From Streptomyces flavotricini (GTDB taxonomy: Bacteria; Actinomycetota; Actinomycetes; Streptomycetales; Streptomycetaceae): a stretch of 64,000 bases of DNA. Below are positions 8,269 through 16,643 of the stretch, in pieces. The notes under the pieces were generated by a model. That model was given only the letters and a program-made list of their open reading frames with translations. It had not been told where the DNA came from and did not search any database. Position 1 is the stretch's first letter. The number at the start of each line of letters is the position of its first letter. A program made the translations under genes and the position numbers. The stretch spans positions 3,822,216-3,886,215 of the forward strand of contig NZ_JAINUL010000001.1 of NCBI RefSeq assembly GCF_020639365.1. The letters are read 5' to 3'.

Positions 8269-8964
8269 TCACACCAGGCGGCGCGCCGTCGCCCAGCGGG
8301 TCAGCTCGTGCCGGTTGGAGAGCTGGAGCTTCCTGAGCACCGCCGAGACGTGGGACTCCACGGTCTTCACGGAGATGAAGAGCTGCTTGGCGATCTCCTT
8401 GTACGCGTACCCGCGCGCGATCAGCCGCAGCACCTCGCGCTCGCGCTGCGTGAGGCGGTCCAGGTCCTCGTCGACCGGGGGTGCGTCCGTCGAGGCGAAG
8501 GCGTCGAGCACGAAGCCCGCCAGCCGCGGCGAGAACACCGCGTCCCCCTCCTGCACCCGGAAGACCGAGTTCACCAGGTCGGTCCCGGTGATGGTCTTGG
8601 TCACGTACCCGCGCGCGCCGCCCCGGATGACCCCGATGACGTCCTCGGCGGCGTCCGACACCGACAGGGCCAGGAACCGCACCGGATTCTCGGCGGCCGC
8701 CATCAGCGGGGCGCAGCGCCGCAGCACCTCCACCCCGCCGCCTCCGGGCAGGTGCACGTCGAGCAGGACCACCTCGGGCCGGGTGGCGGTGATCACGGTG
8801 ACGGCCTGGTCCACATCGGCGGCCTCGCCGACGACCTCGACCCCGGTCCGGGCGGTCTCGCCGATCTCGGCCTGCACGCCCGTGCGGAACATCCGGTGGT
8901 CGTCGACGAGCACCACCCGGACGTGCCTGCCCACTGCCGCGCTGCCGGTCGTCTCCTCGGTCAT
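8269..8964 (-). CDS. NarL/LuxR-type response regulator, partner of a PspC-domain kinase
   Basis: This 231-residue protein has an N-terminal receiver domain (VRVVLVDDHRMFR, phospho-acceptor Asp in VVLLDVHLPGGGG, Lys in GYVTKTITG) and a C-terminal LuxR helix-turn-helix (LTQREREVLRLIARG, then KTVESHVSAVL). It is the output protein of the two-component pair with the kinase encoded upstream. Its ATG overlaps the kinase stop as ATGA (8961-8964), so the two are translationally coupled. By analogy with LiaR/VraR-like systems it probably answers envelope stress and acts at the divergent promoter region at 10272-10387, where 32-bp-spaced direct repeats are found. Confidence 0.92.
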   Translation of the reverse strand: MTEETTGSAAVGRHVRVVLVDDHRMFRTGVQAEIGETARTGVEVVGEAADVDQAVTVITATRPEVVLLDVHLPGGGGVEVLRRCAPLMAAAENPVRFLALSVSDAAEDVIGVIRGGARGYVTKTITGTDLVNSVFRVQEGDAVFSPRLAGFVLDAFASTDAPPVDEDLDRLTQREREVLRLIARGYAYKEIAKQLFISVKTVESHVSAVLRKLQLSNRHELTRWATARRLV

Positions 8965-10271
8965 GCTGCGTTCGCCGCCCTCTCCATCTCCAGCTCGACT
9001 TCCGTGCCGCCGTCGGGCGCGGACCGCAGCCGTGCGGTCCCGCCGTTGCGCTGCATCCGGCCGATGATCGATTCTCGTACGCCCATGCGGTCGTCCGGTA
9101 CCGCGTCGATGTCGAAGCCCGGCCCCCGGTCCCGTACGGACACGAACACCGCCTGCCCCTCCACCTCGGCGTACACCTGCACCGGCCCGCCCTCGCCACC
9201 GTACTTGGCGGCATTGACCATCGCCTCGCGCGCGGCCTGGATCTGTGCGCCCAGCCTCTCGTCGAGCGGGCAGTCCCCGACCACGACGACCTCGATCGGG
9301 ACCCCGTGGTGGTCCTCGACCTCGGCGGCCGTCTTCTTGACGGCCTCCGCGAGGGTGGTGGGCTCCTCCGCCTCGTCCTTGCCGGTGCCCTCCGGCTTGT
9401 AGAGCCAGTTCCGCAGCTCCCGCTCCTGGGCGCGGGCGAGACGGCGGACCTCGCCGACGTCCTCCGCGTTGCGCTGGATCAGGGTCAGGGTGTGCAGCAC
9501 CGAGTCGTGCACGTGGGCGGCGACCTCGGCGCGCTCCTGGGCACGGATGCGCATCAGGCGCTCCTCGGAGAGGTCCTGGGTCATCCGGATCAGCCAGGGG
9601 CCGGCGAGCAGGGCTATGCCGACGAGGACGGCGAGGGCGGCGGTCAGTACGTTGCCGAGCTGGGCCGCCGAGCCGCGTACGACGATGAAGACGGTCAGGC
9701 CCACGCCGACCAGGGCGACCCCGGCGAAGCCGCGGGCGATCTGGAGCAGGCGCGCGTTGCGCCCGGCGGCGGCGCCCCAGTGGGCGCGGCGGGCGTTGTC
9801 GGCCTGGCGCCATACGAGGACCACACCGGCGCCGACCAGCAGCGTCGGCCACACGTACCGGCCGGAGGTGCCGCCGAGCTGGACCTTGGAGATGAAGATG
9901 CCGGCGCCGATGCACAGGGCGATGAGGGCGGTGATCTGCCCCCGGTCCGGTTTGCGCAGGCGGCGGCTGCCGTCGGCCAGGGTCTCGAAGAAGGAGCGGT
10001 GGCCGGTGCGGCCGCCGACGCCCAGCGGTACGAAGACCCAGAACGCGGCATACAGCAGTACGCCCAGTCCGTCGCCCCACATGAACAGGCCGAGGAAGGC
10101 GAGCCGGACCCAGACGACCGGCAGCCCGAGATGCCCGGCGAGACCGCGCGCGACACCGCCGAGCATCCGTCCGTCGGCGCTGCGGTAGAGCTTGCGCTGC
10201 GGCGGTTCGTCGGCGTCTGTCGTGTGCGGGGAACGGGGGGCGGTGGAGACGGGCATGCCATTGATGGTCAC
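8961..10271 (-). CDS. Sensor histidine kinase with N-terminal PspC domain
   Basis: The 436-residue protein starts with a PspC domain (KLYRSADGRMLGGVARGLAGH at about 28-48, then a membrane hairpin), continues with several membrane helices to about residue 220, and ends in a HisKA_3/HATPase module. The phospho-acceptor His lies in AAHVHDSVLHTL (about residue 253), the N box is AREAMVNAAKYG, and the G box is around DRGPGFDIDAVPDDRMG. It is the membrane sensor of the NarL-type pair; PspC domains elsewhere take part in phage-shock and envelope-stress sensing. A divergent gene at 10388 encodes another PspC protein, suggesting one three- or four-gene stress module. Confidence 0.92.
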   Translation of the reverse strand: MTINGMPVSTAPRSPHTTDADEPPQRKLYRSADGRMLGGVARGLAGHLGLPVVWVRLAFLGLFMWGDGLGVLLYAAFWVFVPLGVGGRTGHRSFFETLADGSRRLRKPDRGQITALIALCIGAGIFISKVQLGGTSGRYVWPTLLVGAGVVLVWRQADNARRAHWGAAAGRNARLLQIARGFAGVALVGVGLTVFIVVRGSAAQLGNVLTAALAVLVGIALLAGPWLIRMTQDLSEERLMRIRAQERAEVAAHVHDSVLHTLTLIQRNAEDVGEVRRLARAQERELRNWLYKPEGTGKDEAEEPTTLAEAVKKTAAEVEDHHGVPIEVVVVGDCPLDERLGAQIQAAREAMVNAAKYGGEGGPVQVYAEVEGQAVFVSVRDRGPGFDIDAVPDDRMGVRESIIGRMQRNGGTARLRSAPDGGTEVELEMERAANAA

Positions 10272-10289
10272 ATGCGGGCGGGGTGGGGG

Positions 10290-10335
10290 ACATCAGGGCA
10301 GCCCCCCAGTTCCGTCGGGGGGATATCAGGGTTGC
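10290..10335. promoter_or_regulatory. Paired direct repeats with an intervening G/C hairpin in a divergent promoter region
   Basis: GACATCAGGGCAGC (10290-10303) and GATATCAGGGTTGC (10322-10335) repeat in the same orientation 32 bp apart, with a CCCCCC/GGGGGG inverted repeat between them. They lie between the divergent kinase and PspC/LiaF-like genes. I read them as a likely operator for the adjacent NarL-type regulator; this is inference from position and spacing. Confidence 0.4.
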
Positions 10336-10387
10336 GCCAGGGTCGGGCCCGGTGCCGCGGGGCGCGGCGGGTTGTCACCATGGAGCC

Positions 10388-11734
10388 ATGACCAAGCACG
10401 ACTCCCCGCCTTCGCCGGCCGGTGCCACCACGGCACCGCCGCCCGGCGACCGGCCCGCAGACCGCGCAGCCGACCGGCCGCCGCTGCGCCGCAGCAAGCG
10501 CGACAAGGTCCTCGCGGGCGTGTGCGGCGGCCTCGGCCGGTACTTCGACCTGGACCCGGTGATCTTCCGCATCGTGCTCGGCGTCCTCGCGGTCACCGGC
10601 GGGGTCGGCCTGATCTTCTACGGCTTCGCGTGGCTGCTGCTGCCGGTGGAGGGCGAGGAGGACAGCGAGGCCAAGAAGCTGCTGACCGGCCGGGTCGAGG
10701 GGGCCACCCTCGCCGCGGTGTTCGCGGCCCTGGTGGGCTGCGCGCTGTTCCTGTCGATGCTGGACAACGGCGGGCTGGCCGTGTTCTCCGTCCTGGTCAT
10801 CCTGGCCCTCGGCGGGGCCGGGTACTGGTCGCAGCGCCGCCGGAAGGCCGCCGCCCCCGAGGCCGAGCCGCAGGCGGTGCACCGGCCGGCCCCCGCCCCG
10901 CCGGAGACCCAGGCTCCGCCCGTGCCCGGCAGCCCGTCCTGGTGGCGGGACCCGCTGGTCAAGGACGGTACGACCGGCCCCGTGGGATCCACGGGGTACC
11001 TGTGGGGGCCGGACGACTCGGCCGATGCCAACGCCGCCCGGAACATCGGGGGCGGCCGCGGCGAGGACGCCCCCGAGCGGGCCGCCGCCCCGAGGGTCCC
11101 GCGCGGCGGCATCGGCGGCCGGGTGTTCGTCCTGGCCCTGCTGGCCGGGGGCGGCGTCACCGCCGCGGTCTGGCAGGGCAGCACCCTCTCGCACGCGCTG
11201 CAGTTGGGCCTGGCCTCGGCGCTCGCCGTGTTCGGGCTCGGCCTCGCGGTCAGCTCGGTCAAGGGCCGCACCGGCTTCGGCACCATCCTGCTGGCGGTGA
11301 TCACGGCCGGGTTGCTGGCCGGGGCCTCCGCGCTGCCGCGTGAGATCGGCACGGACTGGAAGTCCGTGGAGTGGCGGCCGGCCGCGGTGGCCGACGTCAG
11401 GCCCGTCTACGCGGCGGGCACCGGGCTGGCCACACTGGACCTGAGCCGGCTGGACGTGCCGAAGGGCACCACGCTGTCCGTCCGGGCCTCCGTGGAGGCC
11501 GGCCGGCTCAAGGTGATCGTGCCCCGCGAGGTCACCGCGCAGGCCGACGTCTCGGTGAAGCTGGGCGACATCCACATGCCCGGGGAGACCAGCCAGGACG
11601 TACGGGTCAAGAGCGGCGGGGAAAGCCAGCAGGCGACCTTGAAGCCGTCCGCCGGAACCGAGGCCGGGGGGACGATCGAGCTGGACCTGAGCGCAGGTTA
11701 CGGACAGGTGGAGGTGGCCCGTGCCGCGTCATGA
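10388..11734 (+). CDS. PspC domain membrane protein with LiaF-like C-terminal domain
   Basis: The 448-residue protein has a Pro/Arg-rich head, a PspC domain at about 32-95 (KRDKVLAGVCGGLGRYFDLD and its membrane hairpin), four or so further helices in two groups up to about residue 320, and a beta-rich C-terminal domain (about 345-448, with LSRLDVPKGTTLSVRASVE and ELDLSAGYGQVEV). That tail resembles the LiaF/DUF4097-type domains of envelope-stress systems. It is divergent from the histidine kinase gene, so it is probably a target or modulator of that kinase, as LiaF is for LiaS. ATG 10388 is taken because homology begins soon after. The next gene overlaps by 14 nt. Confidence 0.88.
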   Translation: MTKHDSPPSPAGATTAPPPGDRPADRAADRPPLRRSKRDKVLAGVCGGLGRYFDLDPVIFRIVLGVLAVTGGVGLIFYGFAWLLLPVEGEEDSEAKKLLTGRVEGATLAAVFAALVGCALFLSMLDNGGLAVFSVLVILALGGAGYWSQRRRKAAAPEAEPQAVHRPAPAPPETQAPPVPGSPSWWRDPLVKDGTTGPVGSTGYLWGPDDSADANAARNIGGGRGEDAPERAAAPRVPRGGIGGRVFVLALLAGGGVTAAVWQGSTLSHALQLGLASALAVFGLGLAVSSVKGRTGFGTILLAVITAGLLAGASALPREIGTDWKSVEWRPAAVADVRPVYAAGTGLATLDLSRLDVPKGTTLSVRASVEAGRLKVIVPREVTAQADVSVKLGDIHMPGETSQDVRVKSGGESQQATLKPSAGTEAGGTIELDLSAGYGQVEVARAAS

Positions 11735-11945
11735 GTTCCAGCCCGGACGGCTGCTGGCCGGCCTGATCCTGGTGGCCGCGGGCGTGCTGTATCTGCTCGA
11801 CGCGACCGGCGAGGCGGACCTGCCCTGGTTCCTGGTCATCCCGATGACCGTGGGCGGGCTGTGCCTGGCCGCGCTGGTGGGGATCGTGACCTATGCGATC
11901 CGGCGGGACCGGCGCGACCGGATCAGCGAGTCCAGCGACAGATAG
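11721..11945 (+). CDS. Small two-helix membrane protein
   Basis: The 74-residue protein has two membrane helices (about 10-26 and 36-60: GRLLAGLILVAAGVLYLLDA and FLVIPMTVGGLCLAALVGIV) and a basic tail (RRDRRDR). The GTG start overlaps the end of the PspC/LiaF-like gene by 14 nt, so the two are co-translated. It is probably an accessory of the same envelope module, comparable in size and build to LiaI-type proteins, but I recognise no motif. Its 3' end overlaps the convergent DoxX gene by 55 nt. Confidence 0.75.
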   Translation: MPRHEFQPGRLLAGLILVAAGVLYLLDATGEADLPWFLVIPMTVGGLCLAALVGIVTYAIRRDRRDRISESSDR

Positions 11946-12439
11946 GGCGCCCCCGCCATGACCATCGGGATCCAGGCCATCAGGTACACCAGGTCGTTGC
12001 CGTAGTAGTAAGGGCTCACCGTCCAGGACACCGTGAGCCACAGGCTGAGCGAGATCAGCGCTCCGCCGGCGGCAGCGACCCGGGTCAGCAGGCCGGCCAG
12101 TACGCCGAGTCCCACCAGGAGCTCCCCGGCGGCCAGCAAGGCCCCGAAGCCGACGGGCGAGAGCAGCGCCCAGTCCACCAGGGCGGGGATCGCGGAGGTG
12201 TCGCGCACGCCGCGCATCTGCTCGCCGATGGAGCCGGTGCCGGAGGCGTGCAGGAAGGCGGAGTCGGTCAGCTTGTCCAGGCCCGCGTAGGTGAAGGTCA
12301 CGCCGAGGAAGATCCGCAGCGGCAGCAGGGCGTACCGGGCGGCCCGCTCCCGCAGTCCGGACCGGCCGGAAGGACCGGCGGGACCGGAAGCGCCGGAAGA
12401 GCCGGAAGAGCCGGCGGAAGGGACGTCAGTTCGGGTCAC
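11891..12439 (-). CDS. DoxX family membrane protein
   Basis: The 182-residue protein carries a Ser/Gly/Pro-rich N-terminal tail of about 30 residues and then a four-helix DoxX core (ALLPLRIFLGVTFTYAGLDKL, a helix around VGFGALLAAGELLVGLGVLAG, and two more). The R-x-F-L-G-V-x-F-x-x-A-G-x-x-K pattern is typical of the family. DoxX-like proteins are linked in some bacteria to thiol/redox or quinone-related functions, but the role here is not defined. The start is GTG at 12439. The last 55 nt overlap the convergent small membrane protein gene, so each can be read through by antisense transcription. Confidence 0.87.
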   Translation of the reverse strand: MTRTDVPSAGSSGSSGASGPAGPSGRSGLRERAARYALLPLRIFLGVTFTYAGLDKLTDSAFLHASGTGSIGEQMRGVRDTSAIPALVDWALLSPVGFGALLAAGELLVGLGVLAGLLTRVAAAGGALISLSLWLTVSWTVSPYYYGNDLVYLMAWIPMVMAGAPYLSLDSLIRSRRSRRIA

Positions 12440-12458
12440 GTCCCATGTGTACCCCGGT

Positions 12459-13724
12459 TCACTCGGCCACGTCGATGGTGCAGCGGTTGGATTCCACTCC
12501 GGCGGCCGTCACCACCTGCACCTCGATGCGCCCGGGTTCCACTTCCGCCGGTACCGGCACCGTCAGGGCCGCGTCCGAGGGGTTGGTGAACCCGCCCGCG
12601 ACCGGCACCAGCGGCACGTGCACGTGAACGGCCCCGACCCGTACGACCAGCCGGGCGAGCATCTCGGGGGTCTGCGCCCCGGGCGGCACGAAGCCCACCC
12701 CGCGGATCTCGATGTCGTCGCCCGGCCGGATGGCCGCGTCGAGGTCGCCCGGCTCCCGTCGGCGCACCACCGACAGGATCAGCGGACGGGTGACCTCCGC
12801 GTACTTCGCCGCCAGGTACACCGCCGCCGACAGGGCCACCAGCAGGGCCAGCGCCCACGGCAGCCGCGGCAGCCGGTCCGGGAACCGGGCCATCGACACC
12901 GCCGCGAAGGCCAGCACCACCGTGGAGACCAGCACGTACTGCGCGTCCGGGAAGCTCCCCCGGCCCGCGTCGTCCGTCAACAGGTCCACCCCGCGCGGCC
13001 GGTCCGCGGGCAGCTTCTGCATCCGCTGGCCCATGATCCGCACGGTGACCACCCGGCGCACCAGCACCGCCACGGCCGAGGTCAGCGCGACCACCGCCAG
13101 CAGCGGCAGCGCCCGTCCGAGCGCGAGCCCCGCGTACAGGGCCTGCCGTTCCGGGCCGGGCGCCGAGGCGGCCAGCCGCAGCGCGGGCAGCAGAGCGGCG
13201 AAGGCCGTCAGTACCGCCCAGGCGCTCGGCACCGCCTTCGAGGTGGACAGCCGGTTGTCCTCGCCGACCAGCGGGGCGAGCAGCCCGCCGCGCAGCGACT
13301 GGGCGCGGGCGGCGACCGTGAGCAGCCCGGCCAGGACCACCGCCGTGAGCAGCCCGGCGGTCCGCGCCGTGGACCAGCCGGTGCCGAGCGCGGTGCCGAC
13401 CTGCACCAGCAGCAGCACCCCGGCGGCGATCCACACGGCGAGCACGGCCCGCCGCGAGAACAGGTACAGCCAGGAGTTGCCGGCCTCCCGGCCCCGGTCG
13501 GCGACCGTACGGGCCGACAGGGTCAGTTCGTCGGAGACCCACTGCCGCGACGCCCCGGCGGAGCGGGCCACCGCGGCCGGCAGTCCCTGGCCGGCGGCGA
13601 ACTCGTCGCGCTTCTCGGTGAACGCGGCGACGGCGCGCCGGTGCCCCTCCTGCGCGCCGTGCGGGCAGTCGTCGCAGGTGCAGGCGCCGCCGTGGGTGCT
13701 TCGGGACATCTCTTGGACAGCCAC
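12459..13724 (-). CDS. Multi-helix membrane protein with Cys-rich N-terminus, unknown function
   Basis: The 421-residue protein opens with a short Cys cluster (ACTCDDCPHG, residues 14-23) that could bind zinc, then a soluble stretch to about 85, then about seven membrane helices between 90 and 310, and a C-terminal domain of alternating short strands (about 320-421, with IRGVGFVPPG and VEVEPGRIEVQV-like segments) that looks like an IPT/TIG-type beta domain. I cannot name a function; it reads like a streptomycete-specific membrane protein. GTG 13724 is used because GAGAGG lies 10 nt upstream, but an ATG 15 nt later is possible. It lies 19 nt upstream of the DoxX gene and probably shares its transcript. 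Confidence 0.78.
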   Translation of the reverse strand: MAVQEMSRSTHGGACTCDDCPHGAQEGHRRAVAAFTEKRDEFAAGQGLPAAVARSAGASRQWVSDELTLSARTVADRGREAGNSWLYLFSRRAVLAVWIAAGVLLLVQVGTALGTGWSTARTAGLLTAVVLAGLLTVAARAQSLRGGLLAPLVGEDNRLSTSKAVPSAWAVLTAFAALLPALRLAASAPGPERQALYAGLALGRALPLLAVVALTSAVAVLVRRVVTVRIMGQRMQKLPADRPRGVDLLTDDAGRGSFPDAQYVLVSTVVLAFAAVSMARFPDRLPRLPWALALLVALSAAVYLAAKYAEVTRPLILSVVRRREPGDLDAAIRPGDDIEIRGVGFVPPGAQTPEMLARLVVRVGAVHVHVPLVPVAGGFTNPSDAALTVPVPAEVEPGRIEVQVVTAAGVESNRCTIDVAE

Positions 13725-13749
13725 GTGCGTGCCGCCTCTCTGAACTACG

Positions 13750-13800
13750 GTGCAATGCCAGCGAATTGTGCACCACTGCGGCAGTGCTCCGGATTGCGCA
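13750..13800. promoter_or_regulatory. Repeat-rich promoter region of the membrane protein gene
   Basis: Upstream of the GTG at 13724 there are two direct copies of ATTGyGCAC (near 13766 and 13792), an opposing GTGCAAT near 13750 and a perfect CACTGC-G-GCAGTG palindrome near 13773-13785, within about 50 bp. They look like binding sites for a regulator not encoded next door. No gene is seen in 13725-13862. Confidence 0.3.
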
Positions 13801-13862
13801 CGATGTCAGAGCAGGTGATTAACCGTTCATGATGTTGACGCCACCCGCTCGGCCCAGTGTTC

Positions 13863-14666
13863 TCAGGGTGCGACGGTCTGCCAGAGCGGCTGGTAGCTGA
13901 CCCAGGCGGCGAGATCCGAGCCGAAACGCTCCCGCGCGGCGAGGGCGGCGCGGTGGTCGATCGCCGCCGGCTTCCCGGCGGCCCGCGCGATCAGCTGCAC
14001 CTGCGCCGCGCGCTCCGCCGCGATGAACCACCAGGCCGCCGCGTCCACCGAGTCGCCGACCGTCAGCATCCCCCGGTTGCGCAGGACGAGCGCCTTGTAC
14101 GGACCCAGGGCGCGGGCGATCCGCGCGGCGTCCTGCGGCCCGGCGAATCCGTCCAGGAGCGCATGGTCCTCGTAGAAGGCGCAGGCCTCCTCGCTGATCG
14201 GGGCGAGCAGTTCGCCGAGCGCGGCCAGCGCCCTGCCGTACGGGGCGTGCGCGTGCACCACCGCGACCGCGTCGGGGCGGGCCCGGTGGACGGCCGCGTG
14301 CACGGAGAAGGCCAGCTCGTTGACCCGGTGCGCGCCCCGGCGCACGCGCCCGTCCCCGTCGACGAGCAGCAGGTCGTCGGCACGGAGAGCGGACAGGGCC
14401 TGCCCGAACGGGTTCACCCAGTGGCAGTCCGCGAACCCCGGGTCCCGCACCGTGATGTGCCCGGCGACCCCGTCCTCGTACCCGAGGCGGCCGAAGAGCC
14501 GCAGCGCCCCGGCGAGCCGCTCCTTGCGGTACGCGCGCTCCTCGGCCGGGTCGGTGTGGACGGGTGGCAGCGCGAACCGCAGCCGGTCCACCGGTACGGG
14601 CGCGGGCGCGGGTTCGGGCGTACGCGCGGGCACCGGTCCGGGTCCGGGCGCGGGCTGATCCGGCAT
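13863..14666 (-). CDS. Class II aldolase/adducin family protein
   Basis: The 267-residue protein has a Pro/Ala-rich N-terminal tail of about 28 residues and then the class II aldolase fold. Family features are seen in order: GHITVRDPG, HWVNPFGQALSAL, the metal-binding VVHAHAPYGRALA (two His), a glutamate-bearing EEACAFYEDHALLDG, and VLRNRGMLTVGDS. These zinc enzymes cleave or epimerise sugar phosphates such as fuculose-1-phosphate; adducin-like members may lack that activity and the substrate here is unknown. The ATG at 14666 is well supported by AAGGAGGGGG a few bases upstream. It lies downstream of guaA on the same strand, but a terminator-like hairpin separates them. Confidence 0.87.
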   Translation of the reverse strand: MPDQPAPGPGPVPARTPEPAPAPVPVDRLRFALPPVHTDPAEERAYRKERLAGALRLFGRLGYEDGVAGHITVRDPGFADCHWVNPFGQALSALRADDLLLVDGDGRVRRGAHRVNELAFSVHAAVHRARPDAVAVVHAHAPYGRALAALGELLAPISEEACAFYEDHALLDGFAGPQDAARIARALGPYKALVLRNRGMLTVGDSVDAAAWWFIAAERAAQVQLIARAAGKPAAIDHRAALAARERFGSDLAAWVSYQPLWQTVAP

Positions 14667-14730
14667 GACCCCCTCCTTCGGCTCGCCGCGCAAGGTACCG
14701 GCGGCCGCGCCAAGTGGCCATACACGCGGC

Positions 14731-14762
14731 GAAGCCGCCGCTCCCGGGGGAACGGCGGCTTC
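14731..14762 (-). terminator. Rho-independent-like terminator of guaA
   Basis: GAAGCCGCCG (14731-14740) and CGGCGGCTTC (14753-14762) form a perfect 10-bp stem with a 12-nt loop. It lies 27 nt past the guaA stop codon and before the aldolase-like gene. No T-run is present. Confidence 0.6.
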
Positions 14763-14788
14763 GGCCAGGTACACGCGAGGGGTGGGGA

Positions 14789-16381
14789 CTACTCCCACTC
14801 GATGGTGCCCGGGGGCTTGCTCGTGCAGTCGAGGACGACGCGGTTCACGTCCGGCACCTCGTTGGTGATGCGGGTGGAGATCCGCGCGAGCACCTCGTAC
14901 GGCATGCGCGTCCAGTCCGCGGTCATCGCGTCCTCGGAGGAGACGGGGCGCAGCACGATCGGGTGTCCGTAGGTGCGGCCGTCGCCCTGGACGCCGACGC
15001 TGCGGACGTCCGCGAGGAGGACGACCGGGCACTGCCAGATCTCGCGGTCCAGGCCGGCCGCGGTCAGCTCGTGGCGGGCGATGGCGTCGGCCTCGCGGAG
15101 CAGGTCCAGGCGCTCCTTGGTGACCTCGCCGACGATGCGGATGCCCAGGCCGGGACCCGGGAAGGGCTGGCGCTGGACGATCTCCTCGGGCAGGCCGAGC
15201 TCCTGGCCGACCATCCGGACCTCGTCCTTGAACAGCTGGCGCAGCGGCTCGACGAGCTCGAACTCGATGTCGTCGGGCAGGCCGCCCACGTTGTGGTGGG
15301 ACTTGATGTTCGCGGTACCGGTGCCGCCGCCGGACTCGACGACGTCCGGGTACAGGGTGCCCTGCACGAGGAAGGCGACCGCGGGGCCGTCCTCCTGGAG
15401 GATCTCCAGCTGGGCCTGCTCGAAGACGCGGATGAACTCGCGGCCGATGATCTTCCGCTTGGTCTCCGGGTCGGAGACGCCGGCGAGCGCGTTCAGGAAG
15501 CGCTCCTGCGCGTCGACGACCTTCAGCTGCACGCCGGTGGCGGCGACGAAGTCCTTCTCGACCTGCTCGGTCTCGCCCTTGCGCATCAGACCGTGGTCGA
15601 CGTAGACGCAGGTCAGCTGGGAGCCGATGGCCTTCTGCACGAGGGCCGCGGCGACCGCGGAGTCCACGCCGCCGGAGAGGCCGCAGATGGCGCGCTTGTC
15701 GCCGACCTGCTCGCGGATGGCCGCGACCTGCTCCTCGACGATGTTGCCGGTGGTCCAGGTGGGCTCCAGACCGGCGCCGCGGTAGAGGAAGTGCTCCAGG
15801 ACCTGCTGGCCGTGCGTGGAGTGCATCACCTCGGGGTGGTACTGCACGCCGTACAGCTTCTTCTCGTCGTTCTCGAAGGCCGCGACCGGGACGACGTTCG
15901 TCGACGCGGTGACGCTGAAGCCCTCGGGGGCGGCGGAGCAGGCGTCGCCGTGGGACATCCACACCGACTGGTTCTCGGGGGTGCCCTCGAAGAGGGTGGA
16001 ACCGCTCTTGGAGACGGCGAGCGGCGTACGGCCGTACTCGCGGGCGCCGGTGTTGTCGACGGTGCCGCCGAGGGTGGTCGCCATCAGCTGGAAGCCGTAG
16101 CACATGCCGAAGACGGGGACCCCGGCGCCGAAGAGCGCCTTGGCGTCGTCCAGGCGCGGGGCACCCTCCTCGTACACGGAGGACGGGCCACCGGAGAGGA
16201 TGATCGCCTTCGGGTCCTTGGCGAGCATCTCGGCCACCGGCATCGTGCTGGGGACGATCTCGCTGTAGACCCGTGCCTCGCGGACGCGGCGGGCGATGAG
16301 CTGGGCGTACTGGGCGCCGAAGTCGACGACGAGAACCGTGTCCGGGGCGCTGTCGTGGGCGGCGGAGGGTGCTTCTGGCAC
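14789..16381 (-). CDS. guaA: GMP synthase (glutamine-hydrolysing)
   Basis: This enzyme makes GMP from XMP, ATP and glutamine, the last step of guanylate synthesis. The 530-residue protein has the class I amidotransferase domain first (Cys in VFGMCYGFQL, His-Glu in QYHPEVMHS), then the ATP-pyrophosphatase domain with its P-loop GLSGGVDSAVA, then the dimerisation domain (GPGLGIRIVGEVT to the C-terminal SKPPGTIEWE). All catalytic residues are present and the length is normal (about 525). It is divergent from the chorismate mutase leader; no guanine- or PRPP-type riboswitch is obvious in the 170-bp gap. guaB and guaB3 lie about 22 kb away in the same window. Confidence 0.98.
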   Translation of the reverse strand: MPEAPSAAHDSAPDTVLVVDFGAQYAQLIARRVREARVYSEIVPSTMPVAEMLAKDPKAIILSGGPSSVYEEGAPRLDDAKALFGAGVPVFGMCYGFQLMATTLGGTVDNTGAREYGRTPLAVSKSGSTLFEGTPENQSVWMSHGDACSAAPEGFSVTASTNVVPVAAFENDEKKLYGVQYHPEVMHSTHGQQVLEHFLYRGAGLEPTWTTGNIVEEQVAAIREQVGDKRAICGLSGGVDSAVAAALVQKAIGSQLTCVYVDHGLMRKGETEQVEKDFVAATGVQLKVVDAQERFLNALAGVSDPETKRKIIGREFIRVFEQAQLEILQEDGPAVAFLVQGTLYPDVVESGGGTGTANIKSHHNVGGLPDDIEFELVEPLRQLFKDEVRMVGQELGLPEEIVQRQPFPGPGLGIRIVGEVTKERLDLLREADAIARHELTAAGLDREIWQCPVVLLADVRSVGVQGDGRTYGHPIVLRPVSSEDAMTADWTRMPYEVLARISTRITNEVPDVNRVVLDCTSKPPGTIEWE

Positions 16382-16514
16382 GGGGCGGCCTTCCGGCGGA
16401 AGAGGGTGGCTGTTTTGTCGATTCTACCGGTGGCGCCGGCTGCCACTTTGTCGCACCATCCGAGGTCCACGTCACGCGGGGCGGCGGACGGGGCGTCTCA
16501 CGATCCGGGCCGGG

Positions 16515-16544
16515 TTGGTCCGGGAGCGGGCGGGGGGCCATAAT
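16515..16544 (+). promoter_or_regulatory. Promoter of the chorismate mutase leader
   Basis: TTGGTC (16515-16520) and CATAAT (16539-16544) are 18 bp apart. Transcription should begin about 7 nt past the -10, next to the ATG at 16552, implying a leaderless leader peptide. This is pattern matching only. Confidence 0.5.
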
Positions 16545-16551
16545 CCGGTTC

Positions 16552-16620
16552 ATGCGCAAGCAGCTGAGCTTCCTCTTTACCTATGGCACCGGCCGGTCCG
16601 GTCGCCATGGGTCCGTGTGA
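16552..16620 (+). CDS. Putative Phe/Tyr leader peptide of chorismate mutase
   Basis: A 22-codon reading frame starts at ATG 16552 and encodes SFLFTYG at codons 6-12 (Phe TTC, Leu, Phe TTT, Thr, Tyr TAT). Phe, Phe and Tyr within five codons, in front of a gene at the Phe/Tyr branch point, is what a transcription-attenuation leader peptide looks like. TTT and TAT are very rare third-position choices in this genome, which would favour slow reading. Immediately after the TAT codon begins a hairpin (ATGGC-ACCGG at 16583-16592 with CCGGT-c-GCCAT at 16598-16608). A strong terminator and then the mutase gene follow. The frame is short, so coding is inferred from context rather than shown. Confidence 0.55.
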   Translation: MRKQLSFLFTYGTGRSGRHGSV

Positions 16621-16643
16621 TGCTCGCTTGAGCCGCTGACTTC

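Noticed and set aside
8245..8272. GACGTCAC direct repeats after the NarL-type regulator gene
   Set aside because: Two copies lie at the 3' end of the gene, downstream of coding sequence, where an operator is unlikely; no further evidence.
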